From Chloroflexota bacterium (GTDB taxonomy: Bacteria; Chloroflexota; Dehalococcoidia; Lucifugimonadales; Lucifugimonadaceae), in the NCBI GenBank assembly GCA_029262735.1, contig JAJCYY010000090.1:40116-104115 (forward strand): DNA of 64,000 bases, read 5' to 3'. Made by a program: the position numbers and the translations under genes. This document shows, piece by piece, positions 49,063 through 57,432 of the stretch. The notes under the pieces are model-generated. The model did not search any database. It was not told where the DNA came from and saw only the letters and a list, made by a program, of their open reading frames with translations. Numbering within the stretch: position 1 is the stretch's first letter; every line of letters begins with the position of its first letter.

Positions 49063-50148
49063 TTGAAGATCACGTCTGTCGAATGCCTCGTGCTTGACGC
49101 TGAGTATCCGTATGCCGTGGTGCACACGGATGAGGGAATCACTGGCTTTGGCGAGTGCTTCCGCCGGGCGCCCTATGTTTCGAAAGCGGCGATCGAGACC
49201 GTTTTCACGCCTTTGCTGATCGGCCGCGATCCATTCGACACCACTGCGAGCTGGGACGCCATGTTCAGTGCGGGCAACGTGGCCGGGCCGCCGGGGGCGT
49301 TGCAGACGGCGGCTTCCGGCGTTGACATTGCGCTTTGGGACATCAAGGGTAAGGCGCTCGGCGTTCCGCTCTACAAGCTGCTCGGCGGGAAGAACCGGGA
49401 TCGGATCCGGGTATATGCATCTTCTCTCAAGCGCGACCTTTCGCCTGAGGCAGAGGCGCGCCGGGTTGCCGAGTTCTGCGACAGGGGTTTCACCGCGTAC
49501 AAGATGCACTCTGCCGTGCCGGGAAAAATCGACGACCCCACCGACACAACTGTCGAGAACGTTCGTGCGATCAAGAAGCTGGTCGGCGACGACATGGAGA
49601 TCCTGGTTGATGTGAACGGCGCCTATTCGGTGCATCACGCCATCGAGATCGGCAAGGCGCTGCAGGACCTTGGCGCTTTTCACTTCGAGGAGCCGGTTCA
49701 TATCCGAAACTTTGAGGGGCTCGCCGAGCTTTCGGACGCCCTGGATATACCGATTGCCGCGGGTGAGAACGCCTATTCACGTTGGGATTTCAAGGAGCTG
49801 GTAGAGCGCGGCAGACCGGATATCGTGCAGCCGGACGTCGTCAAGGCCGGCGGCATCACCGAGTTCGAGCGCATCGCGTCGCTTGTGAGCACATACGCGC
49901 TTCCGATGACGATTCACAACACGCAGCCCTACGGCTCGACCGCAGCGCATCTCCACCTCATTGCAGGGCGCACCGATTTTCCGTACGCGCAGGAGTACAA
50001 CATCGAGCACGTCGGCATCCGTGACGCCGGTTCGATCTTGAGTGAGCCGTTCGAGGTCGAAGATGGGCATATTCGAGTGCCTGAGGGTCCGGGACTCGGG
50101 TTGGAGTACGATTTGGATGTGATGAGGTCTCGTGATCGGCAGGCGTAG
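49063..50148 (+). CDS. Mandelate racemase/muconate-lactonizing enzyme family protein
   Basis: Enolase-superfamily enzyme (361 aa), starting at TTG 49063 where the capping domain begins. Metal ligands are seen as the Asp of ILVDVNGAYS, the Glu of FHFEEPVHI and the Glu of AAGENAYSRWDF; the general base is Lys in FTAYKMHS and the second-base His is in MTIHNTQPYG. The fold abstracts a proton alpha to a carboxylate, as in acid-sugar dehydratases. SAR202-type genomes are known for many such paralogues. The substrate cannot be told; the mannonate dehydratase at 4277 acts on the same compound class but is not linked. Confidence 0.9.
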   Translation: MKITSVECLVLDAEYPYAVVHTDEGITGFGECFRRAPYVSKAAIETVFTPLLIGRDPFDTTASWDAMFSAGNVAGPPGALQTAASGVDIALWDIKGKALGVPLYKLLGGKNRDRIRVYASSLKRDLSPEAEARRVAEFCDRGFTAYKMHSAVPGKIDDPTDTTVENVRAIKKLVGDDMEILVDVNGAYSVHHAIEIGKALQDLGAFHFEEPVHIRNFEGLAELSDALDIPIAAGENAYSRWDFKELVERGRPDIVQPDVVKAGGITEFERIASLVSTYALPMTIHNTQPYGSTAAHLHLIAGRTDFPYAQEYNIEHVGIRDAGSILSEPFEVEDGHIRVPEGPGLGLEYDLDVMRSRDRQA

Positions 50149-50890
50149 GACGGCGGAGCGGCTGCCCTGGCTGCTGGGTGCGGTTATCTCCCTCGTCGCA
50201 GTGGCTTGCAGTTCCGGAGCTGCACCGGGGACTGAAAACCCTGCTGCAACATCGACTGGATCTATCGTGACCAACCCTTCGCAGGAGCCGACTCAGGAAG
50301 CAGCTAGCGCAACGGCTGTGCCGCCCTCCGGTACGGAATTCGTGCCGCCAACAACGAGTCCGGCGGCATCCTCTACAGCCCCACCGCCCGCGGCATTTCC
50401 CGCCCTTGAGTTTGCAGACAACTCTGATTGCACAGAGATCAGCCGTGAACCGCTCCCTCTGGCCGACGTGACCATTACAGATGGTGTACGCACGGTGGAT
50501 GTCGTCGCCGAAATGGCCGTTTCGGGGGCGGATCAGGGGCAGGGATTGATGTGTCGCGCATCTGTGCCTGGTGGCACAGGAATGCTGTTTATCTGGGAGG
50601 AAGAGAGGACGGGCGGCTTCTGGATGTTCAATACCTATGTGCCGCTAGACATTCTCTATTTCGGTAGCGCGAGCGGTGAAGTGTCGATCAGGCAGATGGA
50701 GCCTTGCCCGCGAAACAGAGACGAGGAGCTCAGTGCCTGGCGGTCCCGCTGCGCCTTTGCCGCTACAGATTATGGTGGCGACGGTAGCTACACGACTGCG
50801 CTTGAGCTGCCGCTGGGATGGCTGGAGTCGGAGGGGATTAACGTCTCTAATCCCGCGCAAATTGTCGTATCGTTTACTCCAAGACAGTAA
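50132..50890 (+). CDS. DUF192 lipoprotein
   Basis: A 252-aa lipoprotein with lipobox VAVAC (Cys26), a Thr/Pro/Ser-rich stalk of about 70 residues, and a C-terminal DUF192 domain recognisable from [37 protein letters not shown] and [13 protein letters not shown]192 proteins are small beta proteins of unknown role. GTG 50132 overlaps the end of the enolase-superfamily gene by 17 bases, so translation is probably coupled. The gene is followed by gpmA after 40 bases. Confidence 0.82.
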   Translation: MIGRRRTAERLPWLLGAVISLVAVACSSGAAPGTENPAATSTGSIVTNPSQEPTQEAASATAVPPSGTEFVPPTTSPAASSTAPPPAAFPALEFADNSDCTEISREPLPLADVTITDGVRTVDVVAEMAVSGADQGQGLMCRASVPGGTGMLFIWEEERTGGFWMFNTYVPLDILYFGSASGEVSIRQMEPCPRNRDEELSAWRSRCAFAATDYGGDGSYTTALELPLGWLESEGINVSNPAQIVVSFTPRQ

Positions 50891-50930
50891 TCCGGTCCAT
50901 CGCAACGCCATTCACCGAGGGGAGAAAACG

Positions 50931-51689
50931 ATGACATATCAACTGATCCTGCTCCGTCATGGCGAGAGCGAGTGGAACCTTGAGAACCGCTTCTCCGGCT
51001 GGAAGGACGTTGATCTTACGCAGACCGGCGTTCAGGAGGCGAAGAGTTCGGCTCAGCTTCTGACCGCAGAGGGTCTATTACCTGAGTTCGCCTTCACGTC
51101 GGTGTTGAAGCGGGCTATACGAACTCTCTGGCTGGTCCTGGACGGTATGGACCGCATGTGGGTCCCTGTCGAGAGGTCGTGGAAGCTGAATGAGCGCAGC
51201 TACGGCGCTCTGCAGGGGCTGAACAAGGCCGAGACGGCAGTTAAGCACGGTGACGAGCAGGTGCTGATCTGGCGTCGCAGTTACGACATTCGTCCGCCTG
51301 CTCTTAAGAGGGACGACGATCGCAACCCGCGCCACGATCCTCGCTACGCCGACCTGACAGATGACGAGATACCGCTCACCGAATGTCTGAAGGACACCGT
51401 AGCGCGCGTACTTCCATACTGGAACGAGCGCATCATGCCACAGATCAAGACCGGCAAGCAGGTCATCGTGGCGGCGCACGGCAACAGTCTGCGGGCGCTG
51501 GTGAAGCACCTGGACGGAGTTTCCGACGATGACATCGTTAGCTTGAACATCCCGACGGGCGTGCCGCTGATCTATGAGCTGAACGGCGATATGACGCCTG
51601 TTGGTCACCGATACCTGGGCGACCCTGACGAAATTGCGGCTGCGATGCAGGCAGTTGCGAACCAGGGACGCGCCCAGACTGGGAACTAG
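50931..51689 (+). CDS. gpmA: 2,3-bisphosphoglycerate-dependent phosphoglycerate mutase
   Basis: A 252-aa histidine-phosphatase-fold mutase of glycolysis/gluconeogenesis. The phospho-His motif is [12 protein letters not shown], followed by [30 protein letters not shown] is diagnostic of GpmA, and the second catalytic His is [13 protein letters not shown]. The start ATG 50931 has GAGGGGAG upstream and removes an 85-codon extension of the open frame that overlaps the DUF192 gene. Confidence 0.96.
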   Translation: MTYQLILLRHGESEWNLENRFSGWKDVDLTQTGVQEAKSSAQLLTAEGLLPEFAFTSVLKRAIRTLWLVLDGMDRMWVPVERSWKLNERSYGALQGLNKAETAVKHGDEQVLIWRRSYDIRPPALKRDDDRNPRHDPRYADLTDDEIPLTECLKDTVARVLPYWNERIMPQIKTGKQVIVAAHGNSLRALVKHLDGVSDDDIVSLNIPTGVPLIYELNGDMTPVGHRYLGDPDEIAAAMQAVANQGRAQTGN

Positions 51690-52102
51690 ACCGGGACCAT
51701 GAGCCAGACCGAGGACTAACTTCCTATTCGCTTCCGTGTAGTCGGCTCGTAAGCTGTCCTTCTCGTTTGTGTGTGACCCCCCATACTCGCCCGTGTTAGG
51801 CAGGGCTAACTTTGTGTCAGCACAGGGCGGTTGCCGCCAACGCAAATGGGCCATTGCCCGCACCTGACCAGGGCTAAATCACGGTGCAGGTTCACTACGG
51901 CGGCCTGTGTGCTGGCTCTGGCCGAGTCCAGGCAGTCAGATTCGAAGAAAGCTCGGAAACCTGCAATTACTCGGACTGATTACCGCTAAGACTTGGCATG
52001 AGAAAGGTGTAATTGTTAGCTCCGAACTTTGTGAGCTCAACCGTTGATCCAGCCCGGTCCACAGCCACGAGGCGACTCCTGGCGTCAGTCGGCAAGGTGT
52101 AA
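51690..52102. other. Intergenic region without recognisable features
   Basis: A 413-bp gap between gpmA and the kinase gene. Neither repeat family A nor B is present and no gene is convincing in six frames. A small inverted pair TTAGCTC...GTGAGCTCAA is present near 52017-52042 and may belong to the kinase promoter. Confidence 0.4.
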
Positions 52103-52825
52103 ATGACACTCAGCACAGAACAGAATCGTAGGGAAAAATTCGAGATTATCGGCCGTATTTCGGCCGGTCTTGCTCATGAACTGAACGGCCCCATAGGGAT
52201 CGCACTCGGTTTCACCGAGCTTGCGAAGGAGACTCTGCAAGGCGCGAATAGCGGGATCGACGGACAGTCGGCCGCAAAGGTCTCCGAGTATTTGAACCTG
52301 ATTGAGAGTTCCACAAGACGAGCCAGGCAACTCGCCCGCGATGTGTGGGAATTCGCCAAATCGCAACCCGGGTCTATTGAAGAGTTCGACCTCGGTGAAC
52401 TGGTTGGTTTGGCCGCCGCACTGTCCGGTCCGGCGGTCAAAGTGGGAAGCCTGGAGATCATCCCAAGGGGCGAAGTTGAAGAGATTTCGGTGATGGCCGA
52501 CCGAGCGTTGATGCTCCAAAGCCTTGTCCAACTGATGCTCTCTTCAATGGACACACTGCCGCAGGGCGGCACCGTGTACTGGGATGCCCGTTCTGCCGGG
52601 CCCGGAGGCGGTGGCGAGTTCACTCTTACGGCTGAGCCGTGGGGCGAGGTCGCTTCAAATGAGTGGCCTGTCGATGAACAGGTCAGGGAAGCGATCGCAT
52701 CACAGGGCGGATCGATCGATCCCGTGACAGGCGTGAGCATGAAGGGCGGAGGAGTGTCCGCTCTTGCCTGGATAGTTTCAGGAACATTGCCGGCCGCGTC
52801 CGGCGCAGTTGACAAAGCCAGTTGA
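52103..52825 (+). CDS. Soluble histidine-kinase-like protein with degenerate ATPase domain
   Basis: A 240-aa protein. The H-box is intact: GRISAGLAHELNGPIGIALG with phospho-acceptor His in a HisKA dimerisation domain of about 75 residues. The following domain has HATPase-like length but its N-box is SLVQLMLSSMDTLP instead of NLLxNAxxA, and the G1 motif (DxGxG) is missing. It probably cannot bind ATP normally. No membrane or sensor domain. The response-regulator gene follows. It may act as a phosphatase or phosphotransfer partner rather than a kinase. Confidence 0.78.
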   Translation: MTLSTEQNRREKFEIIGRISAGLAHELNGPIGIALGFTELAKETLQGANSGIDGQSAAKVSEYLNLIESSTRRARQLARDVWEFAKSQPGSIEEFDLGELVGLAAALSGPAVKVGSLEIIPRGEVEEISVMADRALMLQSLVQLMLSSMDTLPQGGTVYWDARSAGPGGGGEFTLTAEPWGEVASNEWPVDEQVREAIASQGGSIDPVTGVSMKGGGVSALAWIVSGTLPAASGAVDKAS

Positions 52826-52901
52826 GCTGGCAATAGCTTCGGTAAATCGTTTGGTCCTGTTGGATCCAATTTGGACACCAACCCGGACAATGGAGGCAGC
52901 T

Positions 52902-53705
52902 TTGACTACGGATTCGGTCGCAGTTAAGTCAATCAGGGTTCTCATGGTTGATGACCATGAGCTCATGCGGCAGGCATACGGCATGCTGCTGAACACAGAT
53001 CCTGATATCCAGATTGTCGGTTTTGCAGGTGACGGGCAGGAAGCCCTTGGCATGGTTGACCGTCTGAACCCCACGGTTGTGATTATGGATGGTCGGATGC
53101 CGCGGCTGGACGGTGTGAGCGCATCCCGGATCATTCGCGAGAAGCACCCTGACATGGCGATAGTTCTTCTCTCAGCGTTCGACGACGACGAGTTCGTGAG
53201 AGAGTTCCTGAAGGGCGATGTGAAGGGCAAGGCGTACTTGCTCAAACAGTCGCTCGAGAGCCTTGCAGACCTTGTACAGGCTGTGAAGGACGTTTCCGAA
53301 GGTAAGACGTACCTTGCCAGCGAGATTGTTGCGAAGTTGGCAGGCACGCAGAACAAGGTTGAGAGCCAGTTCCTCTCAGAGCTGACGGAGCGAGAGCGAG
53401 AGGTTCTTGACTGCATGGCACGCGGACACTCAAACGCCGCTATTGCCGAGGATCTGTTTATTCAGCCTCGAACGGTCGAGCGCCACATCGGCTCGATTTT
53501 CGGGAAGATGCGACTCCAGCCACAGCCCAAGGCGCACGCACGAGTGCAGGCTGTCCTTGCGTTCCTACACGACACTGGCAGGCTGAAGGAAGGCCAGAGG
53601 GTCGCTACGAAGCAGCAGGAAGAGCAGCAGGCGGCGGCTGGAAATGCTGACGCCAACCAACCGGCATACCTGCGCCACGTGAAGCAGATGACGCGGAGCG
53701 CGTAG
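52902..53705 (+). CDS. NarL/FixJ-type response regulator
   Basis: A 267-aa regulator. Receiver domain: RVLMVDDHELMRQAYGMLL at the N-terminus (acidic pair), the phospho-Asp in VVIMDGRMPRLDG, and Lys of YLLKQSLES. The LuxR helix-turn-helix is LTEREREVLDCMARGHSNAAI, then EDLFIQPRTVERHIGSIFGKM. A Gln-rich tail of about 40 residues follows. TTG 52902 is preferred, with GGAGG five bases upstream; ATG 52890 is an alternative. It follows the kinase-like gene and is terminated by the hairpin at 53733. Confidence 0.9.
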   Translation: MTTDSVAVKSIRVLMVDDHELMRQAYGMLLNTDPDIQIVGFAGDGQEALGMVDRLNPTVVIMDGRMPRLDGVSASRIIREKHPDMAIVLLSAFDDDEFVREFLKGDVKGKAYLLKQSLESLADLVQAVKDVSEGKTYLASEIVAKLAGTQNKVESQFLSELTEREREVLDCMARGHSNAAIAEDLFIQPRTVERHIGSIFGKMRLQPQPKAHARVQAVLAFLHDTGRLKEGQRVATKQQEEQQAAAGNADANQPAYLRHVKQMTRSA

Positions 53706-53732
53706 CGTTCGGCTTTGATACGGAAACCAGAA

Positions 53733-53763
53733 ACACCCCGCAGTTGATGCGGGGTGTTTTTTG
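53733..53763 (+). terminator. Intrinsic terminator after response regulator
   Basis: Stem ACACCCCGCA (53733-53742), loop GTTGA, stem TGCGGGGTGT (53748-53757), then a run of T to 53763. Ten perfect base pairs. Confidence 0.95.
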
Positions 53764-53830
53764 TTGAAGTGATCCTGAATCCGAAGAGATGGCGGTTTGC
53801 CTCCCTCTCCCTGTCAGGCAGGCAGAGTTT

Positions 53831-53958
53831 GTCATTCTGAACTTGATTCAGAATCTCTCAGGCGTTCTCACATGGACTGTGGAATCGCTCACGTACAGCT
53901 TGCAAGATCAGGCTAGTGCCGATGTTCGGTAAGATCCCTCCGCTGCGGTCGGGGTGAC
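53831..53958 (-). repeat. Family A repeat, inverted and long (128 bp)
   Basis: Minus strand starts GTCACCCCGACCGCAGCGG and ends TTCTGAATCAAGTTCAGAAT. The terminal palindromes match those of 5338 and 10851, while the middle is about 50 bases longer. It is preceded by CTCCCTCTCCCTGTCAGGCA (family B arm) and followed near 53976 by a CGCAGAGCGGGCCCACCCCT family B remnant. Confidence 0.8.
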
Positions 53959-54011
53959 AACCTTCGACGGTTGGCCGCAGAGCGGGCCCACCCCTACCAG
54001 GAAAACCGCAT

Positions 54012-54773
54012 CTACCAGGCGATTTCGCCGCCGTCGATCACCAGCTCGATTCCTGTCACCCATGCTGCTTCGTCGGAGGCGAGATAGAGCACGCCGTATG
54101 CTATGTCGTTCGGCTGACCCAGCCTGCCAATCGGCGTCATGTCGACCCGGTGCTTGTGGATCGCCGGGTCGGAGTGGATGTCAGTCGTCATGGGTGTGTC
54201 TGTGAAGCCGGGATGGATGGAGTTGACCCTGATGTTGTCCTTCGCCAGCTGCACAGCCGCAGCCTTGGAGAAGGTGCGGGCGGCACCCTTCGATGCGTGG
54301 TAGGCGGCTCCGGCCGGGCTACCGACGATGCCGAAGATGGACGAGATGTTGACGACGGAGCCGCCGCCGTTCTTGCGCATAGCGGCGACGGCGGTCTTGG
54401 TACCGAGCATGACTCCGGTCGAATTGACCGCAAATACGTCGTTCCAGTTCTCCACGATAGTGTCTTCTACAGGAGGCCGACCCTTCGCCCCGGACATCCC
54501 GGCATTGTTGACGACGACATCGAGGCGGCCCCACCTGGACATAACCTCGCCGACTACCTCGTTCCAGTTCGATTCGCTCGTAGCATCGAGGCGGCGGAAT
54601 ATAGCGGCGTCGCCAAGCTCTTTCTCAAGAGCATTACCCTTCGCTTCGTCGATGTCGCCAATGACCACCTTTGCGCCGTGCTCGACAAAGAGCCGGCAGC
54701 ATGCCTCGCCAATGCCGGACGCGCCGCCCGTGACGATCGCCGTTTTTCCTTCAAGCCGTGGTCCGATAGTCAT
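54012..54773 (-). CDS. Short-chain dehydrogenase/reductase
   Basis: Classical SDR of 253 aa from ATG 54773. The cofactor motif is AIVTGGASGIGEACC (TGxxxGxG), then VVNNAGMSG, the catalytic Ser in SVVNISSIFG, Tyr and Lys in YHASKGA, and HPGFTDTPM. IGDIDEA has Asp after strand 2, favouring NAD over NADP. It resembles 3-oxoacyl-ACP reductase/glucose dehydrogenase-type SDRs, with unknown substrate. It is monocistronic between repeats. Confidence 0.9.
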   Translation of the reverse strand: MTIGPRLEGKTAIVTGGASGIGEACCRLFVEHGAKVVIGDIDEAKGNALEKELGDAAIFRRLDATSESNWNEVVGEVMSRWGRLDVVVNNAGMSGAKGRPPVEDTIVENWNDVFAVNSTGVMLGTKTAVAAMRKNGGGSVVNISSIFGIVGSPAGAAYHASKGAARTFSKAAAVQLAKDNIRVNSIHPGFTDTPMTTDIHSDPAIHKHRVDMTPIGRLGQPNDIAYGVLYLASDEAAWVTGIELVIDGGEIAW

Positions 54774-54861
54774 GGGATAAGCCGCCTGTTGCTGAGGAGT
54801 CTGCTGCCAGTGAGAGTCTTCGGCCAGCATTTTGCACGAAAATATCGCAGTGCGCGGAAGA

Positions 54862-55039
54862 GTGTTTCCTGAGCGGAGCGTCAGCGGAGTCGAAGGATCT
54901 CTGGCACGGCAGCTTTCCTGGCCAAGTTCACTCGTCTCCCACAGAACCGCTCACATCAGGACGACAAGGCTTCTCTGTCAGCCACTTCGACAAGATCACT
55001 CCACCGCATAGAGACCCTTCGACTTCGCTCAGGGAACAC
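54862..55039. repeat. Family A-related element with long inverted ends (178 bp)
   Basis: The left end reads GTGTTTCCTGAGCG...GGAGTCGAAGGATCTC and the right end is the inverse of GTGTTCCCTGAGCGAAGTCG...GGGTCTC. The arms are about 30 bases each, separated by 110 bases that include CGCTCACATCAGGAC. This is the most transposon-like member. Confidence 0.7.
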
Positions 55040-55065
55040 CCGCCGCACCTCATCAACCGAATTCG

Positions 55066-55854
55066 CTAACTAGCTCGCCTGTACTGATAGACGGCCAGCG
55101 GGGCGAATACCGCCGTCAGGCCGATGATCCAGGCTATGGAGAACAGCAGGTCTTCAGTGATCGGCCCGCCCTGGGCGAGAGACCGAGCCGTGTTCACTCC
55201 ATACGTCATCGGGTTTGCCTTCGCAACGGGCTGCAGCCAGCCGGGCATCGTCTCAACCGGCACGAACGCGCTGCTCAGGAACGTGATAGGGAAGATCACC
55301 AGAAAGCTCGCAACGTTCGCTGTCTCGGCTGTGCCTGAGCGTGCGCCGAAGTAGGCCATCATGAAGTGAAAGGCGATGCTGAAGAAGATGGCGTAGAACG
55401 GCAGAGCGATTGCGCCAACTACTCCGCCGTGAAACCTGAAGCCGATCGTGAGACCGACTGCGAGCATGACGCCGACGACGAACATGTTGCGCGCCATGTC
55501 ACCCAACACGCGGCCAGCGATCACCGCCGACCGCGCCATCGGAAGCGACCGGTAGCGGTCGACTATGCCCTTGCTCAGGTCGTCTGCCAGCCCGACGCCT
55601 GTCTGGCCGGTGCCAAAAAGCACCGTCTGGATGATGATTCCCGGCATCAGGAAGTCGGTGTAGCTGCCACCGGTCTGGATGGCGCCGCCGAAGACGTAGA
55701 CGAACAGCAGCACGAACATGATGGGCTGAATCGTCACGAAGGTCAGCAACTCCGGTGAGCGCGTGGTCACGATCAGGTTCCGCCACGCCATCGTGACGGT
55801 ATCCTGGACTATCCAGCGGGCCTCCCCGCGCAGATTCGCCACCAGCTCAGTCAT
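55066..55854 (-). CDS. ABC-2 type exporter permease (DrrB-like)
   Basis: A 262-aa permease from ATG 55854 with six hydrophobic segments. The FLMPGIIIQTVLFGTGQTGVG and DRYRSLPMARSAVIAGR blocks are characteristic of DrrB/NodJ-type ABC-2 exporters, and PVETMPGWLQPVAKANPMTYGV is the family signature before the last helix. The start overlaps the ATPase gene by eight bases and GGAG lies upstream. Together they form a two-gene exporter for an unknown drug or lipid. Confidence 0.9.
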   Translation of the reverse strand: MTELVANLRGEARWIVQDTVTMAWRNLIVTTRSPELLTFVTIQPIMFVLLFVYVFGGAIQTGGSYTDFLMPGIIIQTVLFGTGQTGVGLADDLSKGIVDRYRSLPMARSAVIAGRVLGDMARNMFVVGVMLAVGLTIGFRFHGGVVGAIALPFYAIFFSIAFHFMMAYFGARSGTAETANVASFLVIFPITFLSSAFVPVETMPGWLQPVAKANPMTYGVNTARSLAQGGPITEDLLFSIAWIIGLTAVFAPLAVYQYRRAS

Positions 55855-56848
55855 CACCGTCTCCTCTAGCTGCTTCCTCACCCTCTTCGTCTTCTGCGAC
55901 CTCGGCTCTGCGGCCCGTCAGCGCCAGGAACACGTCATCCAGAGTCGGCTGCCGCATCGAAAGGTCGGTGACAGCGACAGCCGCAGCGTCCAACTCCCGG
56001 ACAATACCGGTCAGAAGAGACGATCCGTCACTGACGGAGACGGTGACGCGGCGATCATGGGTACTCACCGTCGGTTCTTCTGTGCTGAACTTGCGTAGCA
56101 CTTCGACGGTGCGGCTGACCTGGTCTTCCTGTTCAGACTGCACGGAGATGAACTCCGACCCGGCGCGCTGTTTCAGCTCTGCAGCAGTGCCTTCCGCGAT
56201 GATGGCGCCCTGGTCGATCACAGTGATGCGGTCGGCCAGCTGGTCCGCCTCATCCAGGTACTGCGTGGTCAGCAGCACGGTGGTGCCGCCGCGCACGAGC
56301 TCTCGAATCACGCCCCACAGATCGTTCCGGCTGCGCGGATCGAGCCCCGTCGTCGGTTCATCAAGGAATAACACCTGCGGTCTTGCGACAAGGCTTGCGC
56401 CGAGGTCGAGCCTGCGTCTCATACCGCCGGAATAGGTCTTGACGGCTCGGTCTCCCGATTCGACGAGATCAAACTGCTCAAGCAGCTCACCGGCGCGTGT
56501 CCGCGACTCTTTCCGGCTCATGTGATAGAGCCTCGCGACAAGGTGGAGGTTTTCACGGCCAGTCAGGTTCTCGTCGACGGCCGCACTCTGGCCTGCAAGT
56601 CCGATGATGGTCCGCACCAGCCGCGTCTGCTTGACGACGTCGAATCCTGCGACAGATGCGAAACCGGAGGTCGGCTTGATGAGGGATGAGAGGATCTTGA
56701 CGAGCGTCGTTTTACCTGCGCCGTTAGGACCGAGCATGCCGAAAATGGCACCTTGCTCGACCTCAAGTGAGACGTTCTTAAGCGCCTCGATCTTGCCGTA
56801 GTTCTTCGAGACGTTGTCGACAAGTATTGTTGGTGACTGCGAGTTCAT
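55847..56848 (-). CDS. ABC exporter ATP-binding protein (DrrA-like)
   Basis: A 333-aa ATPase. Walker A is MLGPNGAGKTTLVKILS, the signature is TYSGGMRRRLDLGASLV, Walker B is LFLDEPTTGLDPRSR and the switch His is replaced by Gln (LLTTQYLDEADQL), as in DrrA. The C-terminal domain of about 100 residues ends in a very acidic tail (EEGEEAARGDGDD). Such tails couple to the permease. It pairs with the permease at 55066. Confidence 0.93.
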   Translation of the reverse strand: MNSQSPTILVDNVSKNYGKIEALKNVSLEVEQGAIFGMLGPNGAGKTTLVKILSSLIKPTSGFASVAGFDVVKQTRLVRTIIGLAGQSAAVDENLTGRENLHLVARLYHMSRKESRTRAGELLEQFDLVESGDRAVKTYSGGMRRRLDLGASLVARPQVLFLDEPTTGLDPRSRNDLWGVIRELVRGGTTVLLTTQYLDEADQLADRITVIDQGAIIAEGTAAELKQRAGSEFISVQSEQEDQVSRTVEVLRKFSTEEPTVSTHDRRVTVSVSDGSSLLTGIVRELDAAAVAVTDLSMRQPTLDDVFLALTGRRAEVAEDEEGEEAARGDGDD

Positions 56849-57432
56849 TGCGTTTTAGCGTGCGACTGTTTAACGATGGCGACGGGGAGAGCCGGAGCAG
56901 GGCAGGCGGATTGTCTGGAACACGGCACAGGCTGTCGAGTATACGCAAAGAGACCATGAGAAGCGCCTGAGACTGTCACAAACTTTGGTGGTTGGGCGGC
57001 GGCAAGTGGGCTGGTTGGCTTGGTTGGAAAGAAGGCGTGCGGCGTTTCCTGGGCGGAGGTCCGGTGATCTGTTTCGCATACGAGTCTTGAGTAGCGGTCC
57101 GCGTCTCCTATAGAGACGGTCATCTCATTAACGGGGGGTATCGCAGCGATGGTTCTCGCTGGTGCAGAGCGCGGTTCTGGTGTGTTGCCTCATCCACCCC
57201 GGGTCCCTCGCTCTGGCTCGGGACGAAGGGCTTCGGCTCTGCTCGCGTCGGCTTCGAGCCTAGATTCGCACGCGTGCACGAGAGTAGGCTGTTTGTGCGG
57301 GCTGCGTTCGCATCCGGAAGTTACCGGCTGAGTCCGTGGCCGATATTTCCTGCCTGCGCCGCACTGTCCGAAATCACCTGAACCACAACCGCATTGCCCG
57401 CCTCAGGTGGGCATCACTTTTTTGGAGCACCT
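56849..57432. other. Intergenic region with family C repeat
   Basis: A 584-bp divergent gap. Bases 57161-57231 hold a family C copy. The rest contains no credible gene; the expected promoters of the DrrAB operon and the MFS gene lie at its two ends. Confidence 0.5.
57161..57231 (+). repeat. Family C repeat (71 bp)
   Basis: GGTGCAGAGCGCGGTTCTGG, GTTGCCTCATCC, CCCTCGCTCT and GGCTCGGGACGAAGG in the same order as at 37690-37760. Confidence 0.65.

Noticed and set aside
50676..50930. N-terminal extension of the phosphoglycerate mutase frame
   Set aside because: It overlaps the DUF192 gene in another register, while ATG 50931 has a strong ribosome-binding site and matches the family N-terminus.
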